A stretch of DNA of 23,391 nucleotides from an uncultured Collinsella sp. Its GTDB lineage: Bacteria; Actinomycetota; Coriobacteriia; Coriobacteriales; Coriobacteriaceae. Under the pieces are notes generated by a model. The model was not told where the DNA came from. It did no database searches and saw nothing but the letters and a program-made list of their open reading frames with translations. Both the position numbers and the translations under genes were made by a program. Within the stretch, counting starts at the first letter, position 1. Every line of letters begins with the position of its first letter. The stretch lies in contig CAJLVJ010000032.1 of assembly GCA_905210085.1 (NCBI GenBank), positions 1 through 23,391 of the forward strand, given 5' to 3'. This document shows, one piece after another, positions 15,255 to 22,551 of the stretch.

Positions 15255-16217
15255 ATGCACGCAACTGATTTTGGTCGCACGCTCATCATCGCCAACCCAG
15301 CCGCCCAGTCGGGTGCTGCGCTCGAAGTTGCCGAGCGCCTGCAGCGCTTTTTGGATATGACCGCGCGCGCATCCCAGTTTGACTTGGTGCTGACCGAACG
15401 CGCGGGGCACGCCAAGGAACTGGCCGCACAGGCTCAGGGCTACCGCACGGTTATCGCACTCGGCGGCGACGGCGTGATCCACGAGGTCGTCAATGGCTTG
15501 ATGGCGCAAGAAGAGGCGGTTCGACCGGCGCTTGCCGTCCTGCCCGTAGGCTCCGGCAATGATTTTGCCCAAACACTCGGCATTGACGATTTCTCAGGCA
15601 AGGATTTTGGCGCGCTGCTCACCTGCAAGCTGCAGCGTCAGGACATCGGGCGCATTCGCTCGTGGAGCCCTGCGAGCGGCAGCGGTGAGGCTTCCGTTGA
15701 GTACTACGACCAGACACTTTCGGTCGGCATCGATGCCGCCATTGGCCTGGGCACCACCGAGCTGCGCAAAAAGACCGGCTTGACGGGCGCGCCGCTCTAC
15801 ACCCTCTCGGGACTTGAGCAGTTTGGCCTACGCTATCGCAACTACCCCATGGCAGTCAGCTTTGACGGGGTGCCCGCCGAGCGCGTGAGGGCGATCATCA
15901 TGGCCATCCAGCTGGGCCCCACGTATGGCTCGGGCTATCGCATCTGCCCCGATGCCGATCCCTGTGACGGCATCCTCGACGTCTGCTACGCCTGCGGCCC
16001 CGTCCCTCGTGCGGTCGCCCTGCCCATGTTCCTTTCGGCCAAGGACGGCCACCACACCAAGCTGCCGCCGGTTCGCATGCGCCACTGCCGCCATGCCGAG
16101 CTCACGTTCGAGGAGCCCGACTACCCCATCCAGGCCGACGGCGAGCCCATCGTCGCCTCGCGCATCGAGGTGAACATCCTCGCCGGCGCCCTCCACGTCT
16201 GGCACCCCACCCGCTAG
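15255..16217 (+). CDS. Diacylglycerol kinase family lipid kinase (YegS/DagK type)
   Basis: Soluble 320-residue kinase likely to phosphorylate diacylglycerol or a related lipid at the membrane for recycling into phospholipid synthesis. Family motifs are plain: IIANPAAQSG (11-20), the glycine-rich GGDGVIHEVVNGL (70-82, usual GGDGT has Val here) and LPVGSGNDFAQTLGI (96-110), then the C-terminal beta-sandwich with YPIQADGEP near the end. ATG 15255 is preceded by GGGAG at 7 bases; an in-frame GTG at 15183 lacks an SD. It probably shares the transcript of the CLC gene. The exact lipid substrate is unknown. Confidence 0.9.
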   Translation: MHATDFGRTLIIANPAAQSGAALEVAERLQRFLDMTARASQFDLVLTERAGHAKELAAQAQGYRTVIALGGDGVIHEVVNGLMAQEEAVRPALAVLPVGSGNDFAQTLGIDDFSGKDFGALLTCKLQRQDIGRIRSWSPASGSGEASVEYYDQTLSVGIDAAIGLGTTELRKKTGLTGAPLYTLSGLEQFGLRYRNYPMAVSFDGVPAERVRAIIMAIQLGPTYGSGYRICPDADPCDGILDVCYACGPVPRAVALPMFLSAKDGHHTKLPPVRMRHCRHAELTFEEPDYPIQADGEPIVASRIEVNILAGALHVWHPTR

Positions 16218-16224
16218 CCCCACC

Positions 16225-16295
16225 TAAGTTGCGGTGAAATAGGGACTGTTTATGCAGCTAAAGCCGCAAAACAGTCCCTATTTCACCGCAACTTA
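16225..16295. repeat. 27-base-pair perfect inverted repeat (REP-like palindrome)
   Basis: Arms 16225-16251 and 16269-16295 are perfectly complementary (core GCGGTGAAATAGGGACTGTT), with a 17-base loop. No T-run follows on either strand, so it is not a standard terminator although it sits between convergent genes. The last three bases of the right arm supply the TAA stop of the minus-strand GGQ gene. It shares the AGGGAC(A/T)GT core with the palindrome at 16711. Confidence 0.85.
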
Positions 16296-16685
16296 TTGAA
16301 AAGAACATTCCTCCCCGCCCGGCTTACGACGGTTGGCCTTTTTAATCGCATTGAAGTGCTTGTCGTTGAGCCTCCGCTGGCGAGAACGCTGAGGCACTTT
16401 GGTCTTTACGCGTCGGCGCGGCGGACGGCCACGACGTTCAAGCTCTGCCCTCAGCTTACGCAGACAGCTCGCACGGTTCTGGAACTGACTGCGGCTCTCG
16501 CGCGCCGTCACGACAATCCCCGAAGGGATATGTTTCATGCGCACCGCCGAGTCCGTCGTGTTCACGCCCTGTCCGCCCGGACCCGTCGCGCGAAACACCT
16601 GTACCTCGCAATCGCGCGCCAGCTCCTCGACCGACATCTCGGCATAGCGCGCATACTCGCGCCATCCCATCTTGTTCTCATCCAT
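16293..16685 (-). CDS. Release-factor-like GGQ-domain peptidyl-tRNA hydrolase (ArfB/ICT1/mtRF-R type)
   Basis: Small protein of 130 residues with only the catalytic domain of class I release factors. GPGGQG (35-40) carries the GGQ that drives peptidyl-tRNA hydrolysis in the ribosome, followed by VNTTDSAVRMKHIPSG and ARESRSQFQNRASCLRKLRAEL, both typical of the RF-1 fold. There is no stop-codon-reading domain. The C-terminal 45 residues are strongly basic (RRRVKTKVPQRSRQRR), like the ArfB tail that enters the empty mRNA channel. A role in rescuing stalled ribosomes is inferred from this architecture. The start at 16685 has GGGGAGG 7 bases upstream. The gene is squeezed between two palindromic repeats, and its stop lies in one of them. 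Confidence 0.85.
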   Translation of the reverse strand: MDENKMGWREYARYAEMSVEELARDCEVQVFRATGPGGQGVNTTDSAVRMKHIPSGIVVTARESRSQFQNRASCLRKLRAELERRGRPPRRRVKTKVPQRSRQRRLNDKHFNAIKKANRRKPGGEECSFQ

Positions 16686-16704
16686 ATCAACACCTCCCCT
16701 CATA

Positions 16705-16741
16705 CAAAAAATGTGACAAAGGGACAGTCCCTTTGTCACAT
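16705..16741 (-). terminator. Perfect 31-base palindrome acting as xpt terminator
   Basis: ATGTGACAAAGGGAC (16711-16725), one centre base, then its exact complement (16727-16741). On the minus strand TTTTTTG follows, so it should end transcription of xpt. Such AAAGGGAC palindromes look like repeated extragenic elements, and the core resembles that of the inverted repeat at 16225. Confidence 0.75.
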
Positions 16742-16768
16742 CGCATACCAATCGCTTGTGTTGCGCGC

Positions 16769-17347
16769 TTAGGTGAAGGTGATCTCGCCGTTCTCGCAGT
16801 CCATATCGGCGATACGGGCCAGACTCTCAACGCGGAAGCCGCGTTTGCGGAGCTTGTCGCCGCCGCCCTGGAAGCCCTTCTCGACGGCGATGCCAATGCC
16901 GGCAACCTCGGCGCCCGCAGCCTCGCAGATCTTAATAAGACCCTCAAGCGCGCAGCCGTTGGCCAGGAAGTCGTCGATAATCAGGACCTTATCGCCCTCG
17001 GACAGGAAGCGCTTGCCCACGATGACCGGGTACTCCTTCTGCTTGGTAAAGGAGTAGATGGTCGTGGCATACTGCTCGCCGTCGAGGTTGATGGACTGTG
17101 CCTTCTTGGCAAAGACCACCGGCACGCCACCAAAATGCTGAGCCGCGATGCAGGCCATGCCAATGCCCGAAGCCTCGATCGTCAGGATCTTGTTGATCTC
17201 GACGCCCTCGAACAGACGGGCCCACTCGGCACCCATGTGGTCGAACAGCTCAACGTCGCACTGGTGGTTGAGGAAGGCATCAACCTTAAGGACGTTACCG
17301 GCCTTTACGATGCCGTCATGGCGAATACGATCCTCAAGCTCCTGCAT
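16769..17347 (-). CDS. xpt: Xanthine phosphoribosyltransferase
   Basis: Cytoplasmic purine salvage enzyme of 192 residues that makes XMP from xanthine and PRPP. The sequence follows the B. subtilis Xpt type closely: KVDAFLNHQ (21-29), LTIEASGIG (55-63), PVVFAKK (76-82), SFTKQKEYPV, and the PRPP-binding loop VLIIDDFLANG (121-131), ending with RVESLARI. Length fits the family (about 190). The ATG has GAAGGGG 7 bases upstream. No purine riboswitch was found; only a short hairpin precedes the SD. The transcript ends at the palindrome at 16711. Confidence 0.95.
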   Translation of the reverse strand: MQELEDRIRHDGIVKAGNVLKVDAFLNHQCDVELFDHMGAEWARLFEGVEINKILTIEASGIGMACIAAQHFGGVPVVFAKKAQSINLDGEQYATTIYSFTKQKEYPVIVGKRFLSEGDKVLIIDDFLANGCALEGLIKICEAAGAEVAGIGIAVEKGFQGGGDKLRKRGFRVESLARIADMDCENGEITFT

Positions 17348-17362
17348 GGCGCAACCCCTTCT

Positions 17363-17380
17363 CGCGGCAACGATGCCGCG
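17363..17380 (-). other. Hairpin in the xpt leader
   Basis: CGCGGCA and TGCCGCG form a 7-base-pair stem with a 4-base loop, ending about 4 bases before the xpt SD. A possible -10 (TAGACT, 17408-17403) lies just upstream. A regulatory role is only a suggestion. Confidence 0.35.
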
Positions 17381-17506
17381 CGATTAATAAACGTTGTTCG
17401 ATAGTCTACCACGGACCGACCCCCGCCCGCCCCACAAGCCGTATCGCACCATAAAGCTGCAAGACCAGTAGATAGGCCCGATCCGTGGCAAGCCTGCCCC
17501 CACAAG

Positions 17507-18811
17507 CTAATGGCGGGAGCGCATCCTCACCAAACGCACCATGGCAAGCGCAAAGCCCACGGCTGCCACGGCCATCAACACATAGAACACCGAGCGAAAG
17601 CCGAACAGGAACACATCCGGACGTCCTGCAACAAAACTGGTCACGGCCTCGCCCATCGCCACGCTCATCTGCCCATACAGGATATTCGACGCCACCGTAA
17701 TGCCGAGTGCCATGCCGGCGTAGCGCGCCAAGCTGCCCAAGCTGCCCGCAAAACCGAGCGCCTCGCGCGGGGCCGAACCCATATACAGCGAGTTGTTGGG
17801 GCTCTGGAAAATCGACGTACCGCACGACATAAATGCGACGCAGCACACGATCACGGGGATGGAAGAGTGCTCGTCGAGCGTGCTTACCGCAAAAAGACCG
17901 CATACGTACACGCCCAGGCCGACCGCCGTGGGGCCCTCGCAGCCAACACGGTCCGAAACCGTACCCGAAAGCGGGCCGATAAAGGCATTCACCATCGGCA
18001 GCGCCAAAAAGAGTAGTCCAGAGATATCAGAACCAAAGCCGTGGGCGTCCTGAAAATAGAACGGCAGAATAAACTCGGATGCGCCAATGCCAACGAACAC
18101 GATGAGCATGCAGGCAAGGTTGATGGTGAAGGCCGAATTTGCAAAGCAGCGACGAGCGGCCTCGGCAAGGGGCATGGGGCGTTCGCCGGCCTCTGGCCTA
18201 ACATGCGGCAGCGTGTAGAGTCCCACGATAAACGAGATCACGCCAATGGGCAGGTTGATGAGGAAGATGCTCTCCCAGGGAAAGCTTGCCACCAGCATGC
18301 CACCGAGCACGGGGCCACACATCATGCCGAGGGCCACAAAGGTCGCGAGAATACCCATGGCACGACCGCGCTCGCGCGCCGGAAACGACTCGGTGATGAT
18401 ACCCATATTGTTGGCCATGGCCGCCGCGCAACCGACGCCCTGAACAATGCGTGCCAGGATAAGAACCTCGAGCGAACCCGACAGGCCGCACAGCAGCGAA
18501 CCGACCGAAAAGACGATGACGCCCAGCTGGAACACATTCACCTTGCCGCGCACGTCGCCCAGACGGCCAAACGGCAACATAGCCACGCAAGTCGCAAGCA
18601 GATACACCGAGCTTACCAGCTGAATGCGATCGAGGCCCACGCCCAGCTCCTTTTGCATCACGGGCAGCGCCACGGTCACGACGGTCGAATCCAGACACAC
18701 CATAAACGTCATGATGAGCACGGTAAACAGAATCGCCCACTTGTTCTTGCCATGGGTGTCGCCCTCTAGGGCAATGTGCTCGCGGCGCAGCTGCTCTGCA
18801 GTTTTCTCCAT
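17507..18811 (-). CDS. MFS transporter, DHA2 (EmrB/QacA) drug:proton antiporter family
   Basis: Integral membrane protein of 434 residues. Seen are the DHA2-typical first span (VCLDSTVVTVALPVMQKEL), motif A between spans 2 and 3 (FGRLGDVRGK), the antiporter motif C region (GPVLGGMLV), and SIFLINLPIGVISFIVG. At this length it has about 12 spans, fewer than the 14 of classical EmrB/QacA proteins (about 470-510 residues). ATG 18811 was chosen over 18817 because AAAGGA gives 5-base spacing. It is transcribed alone or from the read-through of metY. Export of drugs or metabolites is the family role; the substrate is unknown. Confidence 0.88.
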   Translation of the reverse strand: MEKTAEQLRREHIALEGDTHGKNKWAILFTVLIMTFMVCLDSTVVTVALPVMQKELGVGLDRIQLVSSVYLLATCVAMLPFGRLGDVRGKVNVFQLGVIVFSVGSLLCGLSGSLEVLILARIVQGVGCAAAMANNMGIITESFPARERGRAMGILATFVALGMMCGPVLGGMLVASFPWESIFLINLPIGVISFIVGLYTLPHVRPEAGERPMPLAEAARRCFANSAFTINLACMLIVFVGIGASEFILPFYFQDAHGFGSDISGLLFLALPMVNAFIGPLSGTVSDRVGCEGPTAVGLGVYVCGLFAVSTLDEHSSIPVIVCCVAFMSCGTSIFQSPNNSLYMGSAPREALGFAGSLGSLARYAGMALGITVASNILYGQMSVAMGEAVTSFVAGRPDVFLFGFRSVFYVLMAVAAVGFALAMVRLVRMRSRH

Positions 18812-18837
18812 ATCCATCCTTTCGAGTGGCCCAACGC

Positions 18838-18885
18838 AAAAAACGGGGCCCCAATCGCCTACAAACAGCCGCGATTGGGGTCCCG
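18838..18885 (-). terminator. Intrinsic terminator after metY
   Basis: CGGGGCCCCAATCGC (18844-18858) pairs with GCGATTGGGGTCCCG (18871-18885), with one G-U pair and a 12-base loop. TTTTTT follows on the minus strand. It lies just upstream of the MFS gene. Confidence 0.9.
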
Positions 18886-18952
18886 CCTACGGAATCGAAA
18901 CTAATGGTCACCAAAGCTTTCCGCCAGCATCGGCACCTTGTACGGAGCTAGC

Positions 18953-20236
18953 CTAGCACTGCTCGAGCGCCTGCTCAAGGTCGGCAATCAGATCGGCCGT
19001 GTCCTCGAGGCCGCACGACAGGCGCACCATGTCGGCGGAGATGCCACAGGCGATGAGCTCCTCATCGTTCATCTGGCGATGCGTGGCATTAGCGGGATGC
19101 AGGCAGCAAGTGCGGGCATCGGCCACGTGTGTGGCGATCTGGGCGAGCTTGAGGCTCTTCATAAAGGTCTCGGCCGCCGCGCGACCACCGTTAAAGCCAA
19201 AGCTCACAACGCCGCAGGTACCGTTGGGCATGTACTTCTGAGCGATGTCATAGTACTTATCGCCCTCCAGGCCCGGATAGCTCACGAAGCGTACCTTGGG
19301 ATGGCTCTGCAGGAACTTGGCAACGGCCAGGCCGTTCTCACAGTGACGCGGCATGCGCACGTGCAGGCTCTCGAGCGAGCTGTTCAGGAAGAAGGCCGCC
19401 TGCGGGTTCTGCATGGGGCCGAGGTCGCGCATGAGCTGAGCGGTGGCCTTGGTAATGAAGGCACCCTCACGACCGAACTTCTCGGCATAGGTCACGCCGT
19501 GGTAGCTCTCGTCGGGCGTGGTAAGACCCGGGAACTTGTCCGCATGGGCCATCCAGTCAAACTGGCCGTGGTCGACGATCACGCCGCCCAGGTAGGCAGC
19601 ATGTCCATCCATGTACTTGGTGGTGGAGTGCGTGACGATGTCGGCGCCCCACTCAAAGGGACGGCACATCACGGGAGTCGGGAAGGTGTTGTCGACCATC
19701 AGCGGCACGCCGTGGTCATGTGCGGCCTTGGCAAAGCGCTCAATATCGAGCACGGCAAGGGCGGGGTTTGCGATCGTCTCGCCAAAGACGAGCTTTGTGT
19801 TGGGCTGAAAGGCAGCCTCCAGCTCCTCATCGGTGCAGTCGGGGGCGACGAACGTGCAGGTCACGCCCATGCGGCCCATGGTGTGGGCGAGCAGGTTATA
19901 CGTACCGCCGTAAATGGCAGAGCTTGCGACCACGTGATCGCCGGCACCGGCAACGTTAAAGATCGCGAGGAAGTTCGCAGCCATGCCCGAACTCGTGAGC
20001 ATCGCTGCGGTGCCGCCCTCCATCTCGCAGATCTTGGCGGCAACCAGATCGCACGTGGGGTTCTGCAGACGGCTGTAGAAGTAGCCCGACTCCTCTAGGT
20101 CAAACAGCTTGCCCATGTGCTCGGACGTGTCGTACTTCCACGTGGTGGACTGGTAGATGGGCACCTGGCGCGGCTCCGCATCTCCCGGGTGATAGCCGCC
20201 CTGAACACATGTGGTACCGATGGTCTGTTCGCTCAT
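18953..20236 (-). CDS. metY: O-acetylhomoserine (O-acetylserine) sulfhydrylase
   Basis: PLP enzyme of 427 residues in the Cys/Met metabolism family, expected to make homocysteine from O-acetylhomoserine and sulfide. Seen are YSRLQNPT (54-61), the cofactor-binding stretch SSGMAAN (82-88), VDNTF with Asp182, and the Schiff-base lysine Lys207 in HSTTKYMDGH. The length of about 430 and the internal insert fit MetY rather than the shorter MetB/MetC. Near the C-terminus the usual SxLHPA is CCLHPANATHRQ, with Cys in place of Ser. The ATG has GGGAG 6 bases upstream. It is divergent from the C_GCAxxG gene; no clear SAM or T-box riboswitch was seen in the 120 bases ahead. Confidence 0.92.
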   Translation of the reverse strand: MSEQTIGTTCVQGGYHPGDAEPRQVPIYQSTTWKYDTSEHMGKLFDLEESGYFYSRLQNPTCDLVAAKICEMEGGTAAMLTSSGMAANFLAIFNVAGAGDHVVASSAIYGGTYNLLAHTMGRMGVTCTFVAPDCTDEELEAAFQPNTKLVFGETIANPALAVLDIERFAKAAHDHGVPLMVDNTFPTPVMCRPFEWGADIVTHSTTKYMDGHAAYLGGVIVDHGQFDWMAHADKFPGLTTPDESYHGVTYAEKFGREGAFITKATAQLMRDLGPMQNPQAAFFLNSSLESLHVRMPRHCENGLAVAKFLQSHPKVRFVSYPGLEGDKYYDIAQKYMPNGTCGVVSFGFNGGRAAAETFMKSLKLAQIATHVADARTCCLHPANATHRQMNDEELIACGISADMVRLSCGLEDTADLIADLEQALEQC

Positions 20237-20421
20237 ATCTAGCTCCCTTGCCTGGGTTACGTTTTATTCGGTTCACGATACCGCTACCCTGCACCCCTCT
20301 CAACCCATCCCCAAGGTAGGTTATAGGACAAATTGATCAGGGGTATTTATCTCAAGCCTTGGGCATTTGCTCGATAGATAAAAACGAGACATACATGAAG
20401 CTCTCGATGATTACACGCACC

Positions 20422-20453
20422 GTCACGGGTACCATAGGCGGGTACACCGTGAC
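20422..20453 (+). promoter_or_regulatory. Hairpin just before the SD of the C_GCAxxG_C_C gene
   Basis: GTCACGG+GTACC (20422-20433) pairs with GGTAC+CCGTGAC (20441-20453) with one bulged A and a 7-base loop, 12 base pairs in all. It ends 1 base before AAGGAG. It may control access to the ribosome binding site. Confidence 0.5.
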
Positions 20454-20466
20454 CAAGGAGACAACG

Positions 20467-20913
20467 ATGAAGCAAATCGATACTGCCCAGCTCGACATCA
20501 CCGCCTGTCAGGCTCAAGCTGCCGAATACCACGCCCGTGGCTTTAACTGCGCCCAGGCCGTCGCCTGCACGCTCGCGCCCGCCGTCGGGCTCGACCCCCA
20601 GACCGCCTTTACCCTCACCGAGGGCTTTGGCGCCGGCATGGGCGGCATGACCGAAACCTGCGGCGCCATCTCGGGCGCTGTTGCCATCATGGGCTTTGTA
20701 ATGAGCGACGGCATGGAGAACCCCAAGACCAAAGGCCAGACCTACAAGCTGTCGCGCGAGATTGCCAAGCGATTTGGCGAGAAGAACACGACGACCGTCT
20801 GCGGCACGCTCAAGGGCATCGGATCGGATAAGGGTCCGCTCCGCAGCTGCCCCGGCTGTATCGACGATGCCGTCGAGATCGCCTGCGATGTGCTAAAGCA
20901 GCTCGCCGAGTAA
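20467..20913 (+). CDS. C_GCAxxG_C_C family protein (probable redox or metal-binding)
   Basis: Protein of 148 residues matching the C_GCAxxG_C_C family (PF09719), named after its cysteine pattern. Seen are GFNCAQAV (Cys28), the glycine-rich GFGAGMGGMTETCGAISGAVAIMG (Cys65), then Cys112 in TVCGTLKG, the pair C128/C131 in SCPGCIDDA, and Cys140. Most such proteins are thought to be redox-active or Fe-S-binding; the exact job is not known. ATG 20467 has AAGGAG 6 bases upstream. The frame stays open 24 codons further up to an ATG at 20395, but that start has no good SD and would run through the hairpin. It is the only plus-strand gene between metY and yigZ. Confidence 0.85.
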   Translation: MKQIDTAQLDITACQAQAAEYHARGFNCAQAVACTLAPAVGLDPQTAFTLTEGFGAGMGGMTETCGAISGAVAIMGFVMSDGMENPKTKGQTYKLSREIAKRFGEKNTTTVCGTLKGIGSDKGPLRSCPGCIDDAVEIACDVLKQLAE

Positions 20914-20926
20914 ACGGCAGCAACAG

Positions 20927-20978
20927 AAAAACGACGGCCGGCGCGCTTGGGATCCATCCAAAAGCACGCCGGCCGTCG
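20927..20978 (-). terminator. Intrinsic terminator after yigZ
   Basis: CGACGGCCGGCG (20932-20943) pairs perfectly with CGCCGGCCGTCG (20967-20978). TTTTTCTG follows on the minus strand. No T-run follows on the plus strand, though the stem may also slow plus-strand transcription from the C_GCAxxG gene. Confidence 0.85.
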
Positions 20979-20981
20979 CCG

Positions 20982-21617
20982 TTAGAACTCTGCAAATTCG
21001 GGAGCGCCGACCTCAATCTCCTCACGACCCGCCATAAGCTCGCGCATCTTGGCGCAAAACGGCTCCTGCTCCCCCGCCTTAAACACCAAGTGAAGTGTCA
21101 CGGCATCCGCGTAATCGGTATCCGAAACCTTGGCACCCGAATCCTGCGCCAAACGAAGCACTTGCTCGTACTGCGGATAGGCCACATGCACGTCAACAGG
21201 CACGACACTCGTCATCTCGACGATCTGCCCGGCCTCCTGAGCCGCGGCCACCGCCGCCTGCGTCGCCGCGGTATAGGCGCGCACCAAGCCACCAGGTCCC
21301 AACAGCGTGCCACCAAAATAGCGCGTCACCACGCAGCAAACATTTTTGAGCCCCGCACCGCGCAGCACCTCGAGCGTCGGCATCCCGCTCGTGCGGCTCG
21401 GCTCACCATCATCGCTCTGGCGTTCGCGTCCATCGACCAAAATCCACGCGGGAACATTGTGCCGAGCGTCGTAATGACGCTTGCGAACCATCTCGATAAA
21501 GGCATTCGCCTCATCCTCGGACTCAATATGGACCAGCTGCGCAATAAACCGGCTCTTGCGGTCCACAAACTCGCCCGAAGCCTCAATATTCGATTGCAGA
21601 GTAAAATAGCTGTCCAA
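20982..21617 (-). CDS. YigZ/IMPACT family protein
   Basis: Cytoplasmic protein of 211 residues in the UPF0029/IMPACT family. The N-terminal domain is well conserved: EFVDRKSRFIA near residue 17, RHYDARHNVPAW, DDGEPSRTSGMP, and VTRYFGGTLLGPGGLVRAY (about 98-116). The C-terminal DUF1949-like domain follows. Eukaryotic IMPACT acts in translation control; the bacterial role is unclear. No ATG fits: a stop lies just upstream in frame, and TTG at 21617, 7 bases after GAGG, is the best start (TTG 21620 is the alternative). Confidence 0.9.
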   Translation of the reverse strand: MDSYFTLQSNIEASGEFVDRKSRFIAQLVHIESEDEANAFIEMVRKRHYDARHNVPAWILVDGRERQSDDGEPSRTSGMPTLEVLRGAGLKNVCCVVTRYFGGTLLGPGGLVRAYTAATQAAVAAAQEAGQIVEMTSVVPVDVHVAYPQYEQVLRLAQDSGAKVSDTDYADAVTLHLVFKAGEQEPFCAKMRELMAGREEIEVGAPEFAEF

Positions 21618-21735
21618 CAAAGCCCCTCAACAAAACTAAGCGCGGCAACAAACAGCCTCAATAATACGGCAAAGGCCGTACCGGTAACCCCGGTAAATAG
21701 AACGGCAACACCGATGATTCCGTAAACGAAAGCGA

Positions 21736-21834
21736 GAACCCGTCAGCGCGAGCAAGGTGCCTTGAAAGACGAGGGCATTGACCTCATGGTCATGCCCGAA
21801 GGCTTGAAAGGCAGATTGCCGCGCTGACGGGTTC
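21736..21834. repeat. 99-base long hairpin element downstream of rnpB
   Basis: Outer arms AACCCGTCAGCGCG (21737-21750) and its exact complement (21820-21833) extend by one G-C pair. Inside, GCAA/TTGC, TGCCTT/AAGGCA, GACC/GGTC and GGGCAT/ATGCCC pair in order, with small internal loops and a 4-base tip, giving one long interrupted hairpin. CTTGAAAG occurs twice on the plus strand. On the minus strand it starts about 20 bases after the end of RNase P RNA and is followed by CTCGCTTTCG, a poor T-run. It could be a MITE-like repeat, a structured RNA or an oversized rnpB end. No protein-coding gene was found between 21621 and 21851. Confidence 0.65.
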
Positions 21835-21851
21835 GCAGCGTCAACATAGTT

Positions 21852-22214
21852 GCCAAGTGGGCCTATAAGCCGGGTTCTGTCGTGAACGGTCATTTATCTT
21901 GTCTGCACGTTACCGTGCAGCTCCACGCACGCTACCCGAACGCGGACCGGGCCGGCCCATAGCGTTCCTATTCGCGCTTGCTCCGGATGGGGCTTGCCAA
22001 GCCGCCGTGTTGCCACGACGCTGGTGGTCTCTTACACCACCGTTTCAGCTTTTCCCTTTACGCCTTGCGGCGCAGGTGGGAGTCTTCTTTTCTGCGGCGC
22101 TTTCCGTCGGATCGCTCCGCCCGGCCGTTAGCCGGCATCCCGCCCTCTGGAGCCCGGACTTTCCTCACGCGTACTGCAAGCAGCACATCGCGCGACCGTC
22201 TGGCCCACTCAGCA
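21852..22214 (-). ncRNA. rnpB: RNase P RNA (M1 RNA, bacterial class A-like)
   Basis: Catalytic RNA that trims the 5' ends of tRNA precursors. On the minus strand the universal 5' block GAGGAAAGTCCGGGC (22166-22152) and the 3' block ACAGAACCCGGCTTATAGG (near 21882-21864) form helix P4. The first bases GAGTGGGCC (22210-22202) pair with GGCCCACTT (21863-21855) to form P1. The total of about 360 bases fits the family. Ends are approximate to within a few bases. Several plus and minus ORFs across this segment are chance. Confidence 0.95.
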
Positions 22215-22221
22215 GTGCAAG

Positions 22222-22243
22222 AGTGTAACACACCGTTGCCGCA
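22222..22243 (-). promoter_or_regulatory. rnpB promoter (-10 TACACT)
   Basis: TACACT (22227-22222) lies 8-10 bases before the P1 start of the RNA. A TTGCCT (22248-22243 on the minus strand) 15 bases further up is a weak -35 candidate. Confidence 0.45.
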
Positions 22244-22366
22244 GGCAATGGCACAACGCAAACGTTCGACACGATAAACCAAGAACCGCCATGCGTTACA
22301 ATGGTCCTGTCGATGGGCAACGTCGTCAGTCGAGACGCGACCGCGCTCCGCACCCCTCCGTCTACT

Positions 22367-22420
22367 CGGTGCGTTCCCGCCTCCTCCCCGAGGCGGGATG
22401 TCGGCATTTTTCACGCACCG
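22367..22420. other. Nested inverted repeats in the rnpB-rpsA gap
   Basis: The gap 22228-22493 holds no gene that can be supported. In it CGGTGCGT (22367-22374) and ACGCACCG (22413-22420) enclose a second perfect hairpin, CCCGCCTC (22377-22384) with GAGGCGGG (22390-22397). ATTTTT follows the inner stem on the plus strand at 11 bases distance. It may be part of a small RNA or only a folded spacer. Confidence 0.35.
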
Positions 22421-22493
22421 ACAATCCAATAGCAAACAGACAACCCGGGCAGCATTGCGCACGGGTAGCATCGCGCGCCTCAGCAGCAAATGC

Positions 22494-22527
22494 AAAAAGG
22501 GACCCGTCCATTGCGGACGGATCCCTT
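22494..22527 (-). terminator. Intrinsic terminator after rpsA
   Basis: The 13-base arms AAGGGACCCGTCC and GGACGGATCCCTT (22497-22527) pair with one mismatch and a 5-base loop. On the minus strand TTTTTGC follows, 25 bases after the rpsA stop. Confidence 0.88.
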
Positions 22528-22551
22528 AAAACAAGTGATCGTCAAACCGAT

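Noticed and set aside
17348..17510. Purine riboswitch upstream of xpt
   Set aside because: The leader is short and shows only a 7-base-pair hairpin; the three-way junction and its conserved loops are missing.
21636..21893. 85-codon minus-strand frame across the long hairpin and the rnpB 3' end
   Set aside because: It overlaps the conserved RNase P RNA, lacks an SD and has no protein-like composition.
22058..22495. 145-codon minus-strand frame upstream of and inside rnpB
   Set aside because: It covers the rnpB promoter and 5' half, so it is chance; its composition is arginine-rich like other shadow frames.
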